NCBI GenBank assembly: GCA_963585895.1
Contig: OY757921.1
Location: 84,432,939-84,496,938 of the forward strand
Length of the DNA stretch: 64,000 nt
Origin: Sepioteuthis lessoniana
Lineage: Eukaryota; Mollusca; Cephalopoda; Myopsida; Loliginidae
Direction: 5' to 3'
Shown: positions 1-11,350 of the stretch, piece after piece
How the letters are laid out: the number at the start of each line of letters is the position of its first letter
Numbering within the stretch: the stretch's first letter is position 1
Made by a program: the position numbers and the translations under genes
The notes under the pieces: model-generated
What the model was told of the DNA's origin: nothing
Seen by the model: only the letters and a program-made list of their open reading frames with translations
Database searches by the model: none

Positions 1-650
1 AATATTCTGTCTCTTGAACCATTCCTCGCTTCTTCGTCCGAAAACGTGCGCCATCTTTTTTTATGCAAATTTCCGTTCGCCCTAACGCAATACGGTGCAA
101 CGGTGGTCTGTTGAAAACGGCAACGTTTTTCGTTTACGAAGCTAAAAATATGACTGGCTGTCAATGTATAATATAAGAAAATCAGTGGTTCTTGCGAAAG
201 ACCTCCTCACGCTTGAGTGAACCCCTTCAATTCCAAACGCGGCAAAATAAAATCTCCTCTCTCCTTGTGGTTTGAAAGAGGAGAGCTGCACTGAGTACAA
301 GGTTAGGGATGGTGAATTCAGAGAGCTTGTAAAATCAATTATTTAACATGGATTTTTCACTTCCAAAGAATATACGTATAGATGGATGCACACGTTGTTA
401 TTTCTGAACGTATTGCAGTTAGATATTCAAACAAAGTTTTATCCTTTCTGTAGCTATGCTACGTCAACACAAATTGCATTTCGCTATTGAATAAAAGTCT
501 ACTTATTAATACGCATGTTTCCAGCGATTTTAGCAACGTCAGCAGAACTTAAAATACACTGTATCCTCTGCAGAGGGGTAAGAACTCCCTAAGAAAGGAT
601 GTCTGAGTATGACAATAAATTGCATTTAATGATGAGGCTCCAGTTCTCGT
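1..650. other. Unassigned non-coding stretch
   Basis: I see no gene, tRNA-like promoter or recognisable repeat here. The sequence is AT-rich with frequent stops in all frames. Confidence 0.5.
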
Positions 651-1133
651 AATCTGGTTTGCTTTGCTTCAGTTTTATGGCACATCAACCATTGTCGGTT
701 ATTTAATACCAAATCTATTTTCATAAATGTAAGCAGTTTTATTTCAAACATTTCAGTTAAGTAAAGTATAGTTTTTGTTTACACACAGATAATGTCAAAG
801 CAGTTCCTTTTCAAACAGTTCAGTTTAGCATAAGTAAAGAGTTTCAGTGTCAAAACAGTTCTATTTCAAACAATTCAGTTTAGCTGAAGTAAATAGTTTA
901 GTTCAATTTTACCCATAGATAGGACTCTATCAGGTGCTATCACTCCTGGTCAGAGTGGATCTTAGAGCGATGGTAATGAAAGAGTAATCTACATTTCCGA
1001 AAGCTCCTGCATCACTGGAACCACACTATAAGACTGATTAGTGCCATATCTTGGACACTTGTTGGGTTGGGGTCTTATTCTTCTGTAGAGAAGCCGTCGG
1101 TGTATTCTACAGCCCCAGCCGACTGGACAATAA
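651..1133 (+). repeat. R1 interspersed repeat, truncated copy
   Basis: The copy begins with the R1 head (GGCACATCAACC, then a TTATTTAAT motif), runs through sub-repeats built on TTCAGTTTAGCATAAGTA, and reaches the R1 body (CCCATAGATAGGACTC, a GGTAATGAA motif, and GTGTATTCTACAGCCCCAGC near 1099-1118). R1 recurs at least eight times in the window. It has no coding potential I can see and its class is unknown. Confidence 0.75.
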
Positions 1134-1144
1134 GAATCTGGTAA

Positions 1145-1345
1145 CTGTTGAGCCCCACTTCATTGTCATTACTTCAAGGTCCTCTCTGACCCGAAGTGAT
1201 AATTCTTTGGTGGGGGGTTCAATCAGATCTGTTCCAAATTATTCGTTTTCGATTGGATTGATTTTTCCACTCATAAAGCTGGTGTGGCTTCCCTAACTCT
1301 CTGCAGAGTCCTCTGGGATATTTTAGCTTCAGACTGATAAGTCTA
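1145..1345 (-). repeat. R1 fragment, inverted
   Basis: Read on the minus strand this carries the R1 body motifs (CACTTCGGGTCAGAGAGGA, then AATGACAATGAAG). It lies tail to tail with the R1 copy just upstream, so the two could fold back on each other. Confidence 0.5.
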
Positions 1346-2700
1346 CTTCATCCAAAAAGCCAGTAGAACTAGTATCTACAGGATGACGCAGGTTGGGGTG
1401 CCCCAGAAAGTGTAAGAGTAAGTTTAATCGGAAGGCTCTCTCCCCAATTGAAAATAACGGCATATCAACAGTTTTTACTCTTCATATTTCTATAAATCGG
1501 AAACTTATACAATATCATGTTCGTTGTATAAAATTAATATTGATCATTAGATTAATGAGGGAGCTTGATAAAAACAAATATTTTTTGTGTTAGTTTTTTT
1601 TTTCATCTAGAGGTTACGCACTTTTCGATGTTAACCATTGATGTATTGTGAAATGTAATGCGTCATCGAGTACATAGCTTAATAACAGGATCTGACCCCA
1701 AAGGTCGAGACCGTGTGGGGCTTGAGACTGGGGGCAGCGAGTCAAAGGTTTTGAGTCTGGAAAACTAAAGATTCGAAATTATGGATATGCACGGAAGGAA
1801 GTCACATGAGAAGAAAGGTAAGAAAAAACTTTTTTTTTTCTTTTTTTTTTTTTTTTGCTTATGAGATTTTTTGGAGAACGTAATTAGTCAGACTTGTTTT
1901 GACGGTTTTAACCTTAAGTTGTCTCTTTGAAGGTCTTCAACAGAAATGAAAACGTTAACAAAGAGTTTTTCCTCCCAATGAATTACCGATGGAACCTCCT
2001 CCCCCCCTAAAATGGTTGGCCTAATCTAATTAAAACTCCCAGTAATAAATCAAACTGTGATGTTACAATTGTGGCTTTGAAGACGAACTAGCTCAATATT
2101 GCACTGCAGAAGGCCATTTCTTTTACACTTATCTCAATACAGAATCAGACCCTTTAACAAATAATGATACTGTCTTAAGAGCATGCACTTTCAATCTCTT
2201 AACATCTCTGTTATCCAATCAAATTTGAGCTTACAAACAACATGCTATCTTTTTGATCAGATGATTGGCGTAGATTCTAATAATTTCTGATCGACGCCAT
2301 TATCTTAAAGCAGTCAGAATATCATTTCTCCCTTAGGGACAATGTATGCAAACATCTTAGAGTGTAATTAACTTTTTTGTGCCAAACACAAAAAGAGGTT
2401 TACTTTAGATATTGCTCCGGGTCTTATTTCCTCGATGGTAAACTTTTGATCGTAAAACTAGAAACAAATAATTTTTTTCTTCGAAATGGTTTGTAAGCAA
2501 TTGTATCGAAATTATTAAAGAACACGACTCGGGAAATTTCCTCTGGTTTCAGAGGTCGGTTTCCAGTTCAGCTTGAAATCATGGTTTCGAGTGATTCTTT
2601 TCAATGTCGCAGATTATCTAAAATCGAAAGTTTGACCCGACATATTCCACCGGCTTCTTGTTCTTTATTTATGTGATCACTCTGCATAATAACTTTTTAG
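1346..2700. other. Unassigned non-coding stretch
   Basis: No gene or classified repeat is seen. An interrupted poly-T run occupies about 1829-1857. The short open frames here have no recognisable protein features. Confidence 0.5.
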
Positions 2701-2703
2701 GTG

Positions 2704-2925
2704 TTTATTTAACCCCATCGGCACGGGCAGGGTGTAAAAGAAGCCAACTTTTTGAACGGAGTGCAGCTGGTTTGATTTTAGTCACCCATTGCTGGAGAAT
2801 GATCAGATAGATTTGTGAGTTTCCAAATGTATTAGAACGAACGGAATACAAACTGCCTCTTCCAGGAATTGAACTCGGGTTACTGATTCCATTTCCTACA
2901 ACAATAAACATTATCCTAAATTAAA
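2704..2925 (-). repeat. S1 tRNA-derived SINE, highly diverged
   Basis: Landmarks of the S1 family occur in order on the minus strand: the B-box-like GAACTCGGGTTACTG region with TTTCCTACAACAATAA beside it, then a middle part, then the 3' end with GGCACGGGCAGGGTG. Many substitutions suggest an old copy. Confidence 0.55.
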
Positions 2926-3057
2926 CTTCGTAGATTGCCTATCTCGAAGTTAAAATACATTATTACATCCGGCTGAACCCTGCTAATAACTCAGGACATT
3001 TTTTACTTTTCTTAAAGATAGGCACACATTATTTCGCATACATATATACATATATAT

Positions 3058-3690
3058 CATCATCATCATGTCATGCCGCAGGCACGGGTATTCCTGACCC
3101 TCTCTCGCCACTTCTCCCTATCGTTCATCGCCTCTGGCAGGTCTTCAGGGCTACATCCCGAATCCTCACATAGCTACTGTATACATATTTACCAACCCCT
3201 CCGCTCGGGCAGGATATGACACAAGGTCAATTTTTAAGCGGAGTTTAACAGGTTTGAATTCAGAGTTTTTCTTCTCCTAGACTAGTTGCCTCACCAAGTC
3301 TGTAGAAAAGGGTATTAGCTGCTGTATGTATGTTCGAGCTGGTCGTCCTGCTTTTGCCCGGCCATATGTGGGGATCCATAGGAGTACATCACTTATGAGC
3401 TCGTCCCTGCTTCTCCAGCAGTGTCCTGCATGTCTGGTTCGTCTAACTTGGATAGTTTTTGTGGTGGAAGACAGGTGGCCGTATAGCTGGTGTCTTGTGG
3501 GGTGTTGCCGCCAGGACTTGTTCAATATTGCTTGCAACATTTTTGTGTAATTGCCGTCTAGCTTCTTCTCCAGCCGTTTAGTTAGCGTCCAAGTAGTGCA
3601 TCCATACAGCAGTATCGATACGACCGCAGCTTGGAAGAAACTGCATTTCATTTTATCGGTAAGGTCTGATTTCCATATGATCGATAGCCT
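3058..3690 (-). mobile_element. LINE family L, 3' end stub, split by a SINE
   Basis: The minus strand encodes the C-terminal tail of a LINE polyprotein (LDGNYTKMLQAILNKSW, then ARHAGHCWRS-like and GRAKAGRPARTYIQQL blocks). It ends in a (CAT)n tract that is the (ATG)n 3' tail of the element. The copy is 5'-truncated and lacks reverse transcriptase and endonuclease domains. A SINE at about 3177-3315 interrupts it, so the protein breaks after the AGRPARTYIQQL block. The trinucleotide tail resembles RTE-clade LINEs, but that class assignment is tentative. Confidence 0.85.
3177..3315 (-). repeat. S1 SINE inserted in LINE L, internally deleted
   Basis: The S1 3' half is read on the minus strand, from the GGTTGGTAAATA end to GACTAGTTGCCTCACCAAG, then a jump to GGGTATTA that removes the middle. 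The LINE text on both sides carries a near-identical TAGCTRCTGTAT, the expected 12-bp target duplication. The SINE therefore arrived after the LINE stub. Confidence 0.75.
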
Positions 3691-3716
3691 ACACGCACAC
3701 ACGTATATGTATATAT

Positions 3717-4009
3717 ATCCTATTTACCCAACCCCTCCGCTCAGGCAGGATATGACACAAGGTCAATTTTTAAGCGGAGTTTAACAGGTTTGAATTCAGA
3801 GTTTTCCTTCTCCTAGACTAGTTGCCTAACCAAGGCTGAAGAACCTAGTCTGTCCTACTATTTACCCATAGCTGGAGGGAGAATAATTGGATTCATACCT
3901 TTCCCAAGGGTATTAGTGCTATGTGAAATGCAATTAGTCTCGTCCAGGATTTGAACTCGTGTCGCCGTGTTCATTTCCTACGACGATAACAATTACACCA
4001 CGGGCACCT

Positions 4010-4010
<1 letters not shown>
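3717..4010 (-). repeat. S1 tRNA-derived SINE, near full length
   Basis: This is a complete S1 unit on the minus strand. The tRNA-like head contains the pol III B-box GAGTTCAAATCC (diverged) and an A-box-like GTGGTGTAATGGTTATCG region, followed by a body and a GGGGTTGGGTAAATA end. It is roughly 290 bp. It sits between LINE L and an AT microsatellite. Confidence 0.85.

Positions 4011-4016
<6 letters not shown>

Positions 4017-4046
<30 letters not shown>
4017..4046. repeat. (CA)n(TA)n microsatellite
   Basis: A short CA run passes into about 13 TA dinucleotides directly after the SINE head. Confidence 0.9.
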
Positions 4047-4047
<1 letters not shown>

Positions 4048-4309
4048 CCCAAGATAACATGTTGATAACTCAATTCGCTTATATCTCTTTCACTAATAGC
4101 CCATCCTGTCCCATTAGTTTTTTGACGGACCTAGTATTTATTTTTGTGCAGTAGTTAGCAAAAGTGTCCCGTTTGGTTTTGGAAAAAGTTAAGAATCCTC
4201 AACTTTGCTTAGTTTAACACATAAATCTAAAGTGATTTATATTACGTTGCCTGCTTAAGTTTTCAGTCATTTCCCAACTGAAGAGGCAAGTCTTTGCCTA
4301 ACTTCGCTA

Positions 4310-4436
4310 ATCTAGCGGAAACAGAGGTCCCCACTCGTATTTGTGTCATATCTAGGACACTTGTTGAGTGAGTCTTACCCCATTGCTGCGGTGAAGTCAG
4401 TGTATTCTACGGCCCCTGCCGACTAGGCAATATATA
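4310..4436 (+). repeat. R1 tail fragment
   Basis: R1 end motifs are present: TGTCATATCTAGGACACT, GTGTATTCTACGGCCCC and GACTAGGCAA. Confidence 0.6.
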
Positions 4437-4437
4437 T

Positions 4438-4483
<46 letters not shown>
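4430..4483. repeat. (TA)n microsatellite
   Basis: About 26 TA units with one interruption follow the R1 fragment. Confidence 0.9.
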
Positions 4484-4484
<1 letters not shown>

Positions 4485-5740
4485 CATGTTTGAAAAATCT
4501 TATAAAAGCTGACACCAGGGAGATACAGAGACAGGTGAAATATTTGAGAGGACATAGTGCCGAATAGTCAATGTACGTCAGAAAAGAAGAAGAAGAAGTG
4601 ACAAAGATCGAAATGACAAATGCATAAAGCTACTAACTAGAAGTTCGCATTTATGACACCAACTCTCCCGAAGGCAAAATCTGATTTCTTACAGTAATCC
4701 TAAGTGACCGGCGACACTCCCATTCGACTTACAAGAAGAACATCAATGTCAAGAGTTCTGTTTCTCTAATCATTGCTGTTTCTTTCCTTCTCCCTCTACC
4801 CCTTTCTCTCACTTCTGTAATATATAAAATAGGAATATATTACGCTTTCTTATACCTTAATAAATTGAAATAAGAAAACTCTCCTCCTGGCGTGACTTTC
4901 TTTCTTTCTTTCTCCATTTTACGTCTGAAAAAAACTAGGTGTGTCCAAGTGGGTGCATTTTTTCACCATGAACAATAAAAAATAAACTCAAATAGCAAAC
5001 CCGTTATGTTTTATTATTATTATTATTATTACGGCTCGTAAAACAATTATTTTTGACCAGAAAGTTTTGATAGAACCGAACGTTCCTCCCAAATCATCGC
5101 ATCGCGAAGACACTGTCAAAAAAGAAACCCAGTTTTAGAAAGAAAATGGAAGAATCAAAAACATTTATACCACTCACGTATGTGAAGCTGAAAGCGCTGT
5201 AAACAGCAATAATGATAAAAAAAAAGAAGAAAAAAAAAAACGTTTTAAGAAAGAAGAGTAGAGAAATGATTGAGCTGTTAAAAGATCCACGAAATCACGT
5301 TTGTCACGTCCACTGTCAGTGAGAAGAAAGTAATGACGTGCGTGGTATTTGTGTTGAAGGAAGTGCACCGGCATGGCCTCTATGCTTTGGCAGGAGTGGG
5401 AATAGGTGAAAAGCCAACAAATAATATCATAAATAAATTTAAAGAAAAAAATGAAGAAAATAACTTATGAATTTTAAGAAGAATGAATCTTTCGCACATC
5501 TTTTATACGGCAAACGTTTCGAATTGAAATGTTATTCACGATAATTATTCTTGTTTTTGTATCCTTCCTCATCAATGTCATTCATTTTTGTTCATTCATC
5601 CCCACAGATTTTAAATATGTCTTCGTTTTTTTTTTTCAAAATTTGTTTCCTAAAAGGAATTCATATACCCCACCGAAACTTCTTAACTTCGTTTCATTTT
5701 GTGTTGTTAATGAAATGTATTGTCAGAAATATGAATTTTC
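4484..5740. other. Unassigned stretch
   Basis: No gene is supported. It holds short simple runs (GAAGAA, CTTT, TTATTA and poly-A) and short frames without protein features. Confidence 0.5.
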
Positions 5741-5744
5741 GGAA

Positions 5745-6840
5745 AGTATCGGCTGAAACGTAAATTTTTGAAAAAAAAATAGGCTAAAAAATTATTTTTG
5801 GAAAATTAGTCGCAAAATGATTTTTGGGAAAGCATAAGCTGAAAGACGGCTTTTTTTAAAAGAAAGTATCGACTGAAAGATGACTTTTTTTAAAAGAAAG
5901 TATAGGCTGAAAGATGACTTTTTAAAAAGAAAGTATTGGCTGAAAGATGACTTTTTTTTAAAGAAAGTATCGGCTGAAAGATGACATTTTTTTTAAAAGA
6001 AAGTATGGGCTGAAAGACGAATTTTTTAAAAAGAAAGTATAGGCTGAAAAATGACTTTTTTAAAAGAAAGTATAGGCTGAAAGATGACTTTTTAAAGAAA
6101 GTATCGGCTGAAATATAACATTTTTTTAAAAGAAAGTATAGTCTGAAAGATGACTTTTTTAAAGATAGTATCGGCTGATAGATGACTTTTTTAAAAAGAA
6201 AGTATAAGTTGAAAGATGATTTTTTTTTTAATTATTGGCTGAAACAGGATTTTATCAAAATTTATTGACTGAAAATGTATTTTTTAAATGAAATTATTGG
6301 TTGGAAGATGATTATATAGTTTAAACCATGATTTACCCGAAATTATTTCTTTGGTTGGAAATTATAGAATGAACCACAATTTTTGAATCATGATTTTTAG
6401 AAATTATAGAGTGAAAGATGATTTTGGAGGAAATTTCTTGGCTAAAAGATTTTTAAAGAAATAAAAGTTGAAAGATAATTTTATAACTTAAACTTTGATT
6501 TTTTGGATATTATACACTGAAAATGATTTTTAAAATAATATTGGCTGAAAGAAGATTATTGGGAAAGTATAGGCTGAAAGATGATTTTTTGGAAAGTATA
6601 GGCTGAAAAATGATTTTAGGGAAAGATGAAGATTTTGGGAAAAATCTATAGATTGAAATAGGATATTGAAGTTTTAAACATTATATTGAAAAAATAAATG
6701 GCTAAAAGATAGTTTTTTTAATGAAATTATAGCGTGAAAGATTGTCAAATGTCATTCGCATAAAGGCTGAAAGGTATTTTTTTTATGAAACTATAGGCTG
6801 AAGATGAGTGCTGTGACATTGAATACTGAAACGTGACTTT
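5745..6840. repeat. Decaying minisatellite, unit about 33-40 bp
   Basis: A unit of the form GGCTGAAAGATGACTTTT, then an A/T run and AAAGAAAGTAT, is repeated roughly 25-30 times. The units between about 5850 and 6240 are most alike, while both flanks drift strongly (variants CTGAAACAGG, TTGAAAGATAAT). Unit length changes mostly through the homopolymer T and A runs. There is no open frame through it. Confidence 0.85.
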
Positions 6841-7145
6841 TTCCTGAACATTTCGACCTGATATTCAAGTTTTTGTTTCCATTACTACGTTTCGGCCGGT
6901 ATTTCCTCCTTCCGGTTTGTTTAAGTTTCTAAGATTCAGCATTATCCTAATTCTATCGATACTTCGATTTACATTTATGTATTTTTTTTTCTATTGGAAC
7001 CAATTTGTATTACTTTTTGTAAGGTTGTTTTTTTATATTTCTTTCTTTGCCTGAAAACGAAAACTATTTTCAGATCTGAATTGATGATAATAAAATATCT
7101 GGATCTTTTATGCCCATGACATCAGGTGTTATCTATGCTTCTATC
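6841..7145. other. Unassigned stretch
   Basis: Nothing recognisable is present between the minisatellite and the solo LTR. Confidence 0.5.
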
Positions 7146-7150
7146 GGTAT

Positions 7151-7462
7151 TGTTTAATCATGGAATAGACTTGTAGTCAATAGTTGGGCTAATACAAAGA
7201 AGACCCTCCTCATGAAAGAGGAGAACTATTTATGGCACATTGGGAGATTCCATCGTGCACACATAGGCCAGTCCATTCCCTGGGTTGTGATTGGCTGGAT
7301 TATCTCATTGGATATGCTTGTATATAAATACCAGCCCGCAGTCCAGCTCAAACTATTAGTCTTGTGAATTAGCTGGACCTCTGTTAAGTGTTGCTGCTAT
7401 TATTATCATTATTATTGCTGTTGTGTATTGTTGCCTTCTACAGTTCTTTTGTTTATTCTACA
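7151..7462 (+). mobile_element. Solo LTR, family LTR-A, copy 1 (312 bp)
   Basis: The LTR starts TGTTTAATC and ends TTATTCTACA, the usual TG...CA ends. It is flanked by an exact 5-bp target duplication GGTAT (7146-7150 and 7463-7467). A TATA-like TATATAAATA lies at 7321-7330. The other solo copy at 24922-25233 has the same length and near-identical sequence. Only one LTR remains, so the internal part was lost by LTR-LTR recombination. The family is probably gypsy-like, because a related end flanks a gypsy-type pol at 33957-35251. Confidence 0.9.
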
Positions 7463-7467
7463 GGTAT

Positions 7468-8160
7468 GACCTGCACGTTCTTTTGCCAGCCTAGATGCAA
7501 ACTTATACCCAGTATCCATATGCCTGTGTCTATCCTTTAAATGAAAAGGGGAGATGATGCTGCGTTATGGATATCCGGTTGTTAGATAAAAGCTATTTTA
7601 GGGGTTTCATCTGTGCACGGTAGCAGCGTAAATTCAACTTAATTAAAAAGACAACAACTTTGTATTGTCAGTTCTTAGATTGCTTGGCTGTGTGCTGTTA
7701 AATACGCATCAGTACGTTTTGTATTTTCACAATGCTTCGTCTCTGATGACAGACTGGAATCCACAACCACTAATTCTTTCTTAAAGAAAGGAAGTAAAGA
7801 AAACTACTCACATAACAACAATAGCGAAAAATATTCTTAAAAAAAAAAGAAGAGGAATTCTACATATGACACAACTGTTCTGCTGCCTCTATTTCCCAAG
7901 CGTGGTTGGCATCGGACTTGCCGTTTAACTTGGCTGGCTGAACACGAACCTAATGGAGCACGTTCAATTTTAGTTCCCCAGGGAAAAGGTCTTCGCTGTT
8001 CAGAGACAGCGATGGTTAGTGAACCGTACCGGACGATAGAAGTTAAAAGAAAGAAGAAAAAGACCAGGTAAGAGAAGGAAGACGTAAAAAAATATAGGAA
8101 GATAAAGAGGAAAGGTTAAGAGAATAAATAGATAAATAATAATAAAAATAATAATAACAA
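7468..8160. other. Unassigned stretch
   Basis: No gene is seen. It ends in an A- and AAT-rich tract at about 8080-8170. Confidence 0.45.
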
Positions 8161-8164
8161 AAAA

Positions 8165-8347
8165 AAAACTTGTCATCTAGTGGATTTTACTTTTTTAGCG
8201 GACCATGGAGTGAAAATTTCAGAAAACAAAGAGATAGATAAATACTTAGATCTTGCTAGAGAGCTGAAAAAAGCTGGATAACAAGACGTTGACAGCGATA
8301 CTACTTGTAGTAGACTTAAAAGGTCCTGAATGTCTTCAAAAAGAAGT
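8165..8347 (+). mobile_element. LINE2, C-terminal domain fragment (5' part)
   Basis: The plus strand reads KTCHLVDFTFLADHGVK, an isoleucine-serine step, then a DKYLDLARELKK block and a stop. This is the conserved C-terminal tail seen after the reverse transcriptase of many metazoan LINEs (consensus VDFAVPADHRVK...YLDLARELKKLW). The copy is broken by a stop after ELKKAG. Its continuation lies beyond an S3 insertion, from about 8600. The exact LINE clade cannot be named from this piece. Confidence 0.65.
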
Positions 8348-8555
8348 TTTGGTTTGGTTCCTTTGCTTAATGGCATGTCAACCTTTGTGAATTATTTAAT
8401 GCCGAAGCCATCCTAAAAGAAGAACATGAAGTGATACATTTTTACGCATGTTAGGGAGATAAGACGGTTCCCTAAGAATATACATTTGAAAGTGAACGAA
8501 ATAACACGACTGGAGATTAAACTTGCTTACATCGAGATCCAGCACCTTAGCTATT
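8348..8555 (-). repeat. S3 tRNA-derived SINE inserted in LINE2
   Basis: The minus-strand S3 body is recognisable: GGCATGTCAACCTTTGTGAA, TTATTTAATGCC, GAAAGTGAACG and GACTGGAG, with the tRNA-like head at the right. The head is diverged. Confidence 0.6.
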
Positions 8556-8599
8556 TCTATATAAGGAAGCCCTCTGGGAAAAGAGACTGAAGGTATTGG

Positions 8600-8985
8600 A
8601 TATTATAAGAATCGAAGCCATCCTGAATATAACATTAAGATCAGTTAGAATATTTACATAAATCCCGAAGACCCGAGGAGACTTGCTGTCTCTTAGACTC
8701 TAGTGAAAGACCAACAGATAAAACAGAAGAAGAAGTTAGAATATTTGGATGAATCCTGTAGACCCGAGGAGACTTGCTGTCACTTAGACTCTGGTTAAAG
8801 ACCAACAGATAAAACTGAAGAAGTTAGAATATTTGGATAAATTTTGGAGACCCTGGGAGACTTGCTGTCGACCAACAGATAAAACTGAAGAAGAAGCAAA
8901 AGAATTTCGAATATTTGGATAAATTCTGGAGACCCGAGGAAACTTGCTGTCTCTTATATGCAAGTGAAAGACCAAGAAGAAGAAG
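8600..8985 (+). repeat. LINE2 3' end, tandemly repeated about four times
   Basis: A unit of roughly 75-105 bp is repeated: AGTTAGAATATTTGGAT, then GACCCGAGGAGACTTGCTGT, then GACCAACAGATAAAAC and a GAAGAA run. The first copy continues the LINE2 reading (an ARILRK-like and DLLSLRLQW-like tail), so the tandem array looks like expansion of the LINE 3' terminus. Confidence 0.7.
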
Positions 8986-9104
8986 AAACAACTGCAATAC
9001 GAGTACCAATACTTTGACCTCTTTTAAAGTCTGATAGATCTGCCATTTTAATGAATTTTGATTGATTTTTTCTTATTGTATCAGTAAAAAAACAACAGTT
9101 TTAG

Positions 9105-9346
9105 TAAGTAAAGTTGGCAACCGTAGTCGAGGGTGACCAGAAGGCTCCCTTTTCAATAGCTACTACCCCGAGGTGTAGGGAAGAGCACTACTCCTTTCCC
9201 TGTATTGCTCCACTTTACCCTAAATACACACCCTTTATTGCTGAGTGTTAAGCAAGGTGGGGTATCAAGTACCATTTTTAAAATATTTGGTACGATGCGA
9301 CCTGGGATTGAACCCAGGTCTCCCTGACCATTGGTGAACAAAGACG
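9105..9346 (-). repeat. S2 tRNA-derived SINE
   Basis: On the minus strand the head carries a B-box (GGTTCAATCCCAGG) after a TGGTCAGGGAGACC anticodon-arm-like part. The body includes GGGTAAAGTGGAGCAAT and a GTAGTAGCTATTGAAAAGGG region, ending CGCCAACTTTACTT-like. Confidence 0.85.
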
Positions 9347-9470
9347 ATAAAAATTAATAATAAATCAAAAAACATAACAGACGTTCGATGGTTTTATAGG
9401 AGTTTCAAAATTATGATACTAAGATTCTACGTGTTTTCATTATTTTGTCCAAACCCCATATATATATATT

Positions 9471-9625
9471 GTACAATTTGATGGAGACTCAAACGCGGTT
9501 AAGTCGTCATAATAAATTTATTTCGGCGGAGAATATTACTATACTCTCCGTCTCGTCAGATGACTATTTACATGTTTCTCTCTTGTCGCAGAGTAGCAAA
9601 TCTGGAGTTACAGTTCGTATCCAGA
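9471..9625 (-). repeat. S5 SINE fragment
   Basis: This matches the stretch at 60621-60740 closely (GGAGACTCAAACGCGGTTAA, AATTTATTTCGGCGGAGAA, CTCCGTCTCGTCAGATGACT). The tRNA-like head present in the 60.6-kb copy is missing or degraded here. Confidence 0.65.
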
Positions 9626-9876
9626 AGATAAACTAAAGGAATTAAAAAAATTAAAAAAAATAAAAATTAGAAAATAAAATAAAATAAAATGAAATAAAAT
9701 AAACATAAAAATAAGACTAAAAGTGGAAATCAAATTACAAATTATTTCATTCATAGGCGTGGGCAGAGGGGATCAAAATGTTAGGTGTTAGAACGATTAA
9801 GAAACAGGAGTGGAATTAATCTACCAGTCAATCTCTCCAAATTTTGTGTTCTTGTAGGGTTTTCGTAACCAAACCA

Positions 9877-10157
9877 AACAATACTTTGATCATCGTATGA
9901 GATAGATACGGCAACCAGAGTTCAAATCCTCGACAAGTTTTTTCACATTTCACATAGCGTTAATACACTTGAGGAAGGCATGAATCGAGCTATCTCCCTA
10001 GGCATGAGTAAATAGTAGGACAGATTGAGTTTTTTTTTATCTTGGTGCTGCAACCGGTCTAAAAAGAGAGAAAAAGTCTGAATTCAAGCTAGTTGTATTA
10101 CGCTTAAAATTGATCACGTGTCGGATCCTGTTTGTGGGAGAGAGGTTGGGTAGATAT
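9877..10157 (+). repeat. S1 SINE, diverged
   Basis: A degenerate head with B-box GAGTTCAAATCC at 9921-9932 is followed by CATTTCACATAG, a GGTAAATAGTAGGACAGA-like region and a final GGTTGGGTAGATA. Confidence 0.75.
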
Positions 10158-11060
10158 ATACAACTACGCTTACATCCAAATCCAAAATAAAAAAAAAATT
10201 GGTGATCTGTTCAATCGTTCTGTAGAAAGTCAGATAAGATTTACCAAATAATTTCCTGGAGAAATTGAAGAATGTTTAAGAATGCATCGACTGAGAGGTC
10301 GTAACAAAATAAAAGAAATACTTGAGATGGCTATAAATTCCAATAATTCGTCCAATGATCTGAATTATTTTTTCCATTTCGACATTCGCCTGTTTTATAT
10401 TCCTCGTTAGAGAAAGATAATACTCCACAGAACAATAGGAGTGTACAAGTCATGTAGAAAATTTGTGAGTATAAATATGATAAGTCTTTTCTTAAACATG
10501 GAATAGTGTAATTCTTTTTTCTTCTTTACTTTTTATTGGCCATTTCATCTTTTGTGCCGTCTGGCTGATTGATATCAATAAAAAATGTAGTCTACTATTC
10601 ATTCTGAAAGAATAGGCAATTATCCCTACGACTATGACGATATCATTTTTCGAAAGCGAAGAGAAGAATTTTAGTTAACTCGAAAGACAAGAGAATGCAC
10701 AGACTGACAGACAGACACACAAACACAGACACACACACATATGTGAAAATCTTTTTACCTCAATTCATGGTCTCTTGATCTGTTGGCAAAATTGTCATAA
10801 TTACAGCAGAAATAAGAATTGTATAAAAAGCAGATGACAGACATACACAAGAAAGTAGGAGAGGATTGAAATAAAACGCAAGAAAAGCAAAAACAAAACA
10901 AAATCAACCAAAAAAGAAACAAACACTTGATAATTAAGAAGGTTAGATGAGAAAAAAATCTGAATATGAGCACAGGTAAAAAGATCATACATAATAGTAG
11001 TAATTCTAGTCACGTTAGAACATTAAGTTTATAAGTCCCAAAAATTCACTCTGAATTGTC
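10158..11060. other. Unassigned stretch
   Basis: No gene is supported. It holds a CA-rich patch at 10705-10740 and A-rich sequence from 10850 to 10990. Confidence 0.45.
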
Positions 11061-11063
11061 CTG

Positions 11064-11350
11064 CAGGACACATAGCGTAACGGTTATAGGCGTTGGTTCC
11101 CTAAGCTTCTAAGGAGACAATCATTTGGAGGCGAGTAACTATACAGGAATATTTAACACTTTTACCCGGTTATGGCTAACAGAATCAGAACAGGCAACCC
11201 ACGTGGATTCAATAAAGGACGTAGTTCGAAGTTCTGTGAAGGTTCCTGAGTTCAACAAATACCTGAACAAGGCCAGAGGACATATCAGCCGAAACGTTGA
11301 GGAAATAACAATAAAAATGAAGACAATAGTCCAAAAACCCTTAATGATAT
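11064..11350 (+). repeat. tRNA-like head fused to an unclassified repeat
   Basis: GGACACATAGCGTAACGGTT at 11067-11086 resembles the A-box region of S3. The next part includes GGACATATCAGCCGAAACGT at 11279-11298, a layout typical of retroelement 3' ends. A 75-codon frame spans it but has no recognisable domain. Confidence 0.35.

Noticed and set aside
3326-3784. Plus-strand frames over LINE L
   Set aside because: They are antisense shadows of the LINE coding strand and recur over every minus-strand L stub.
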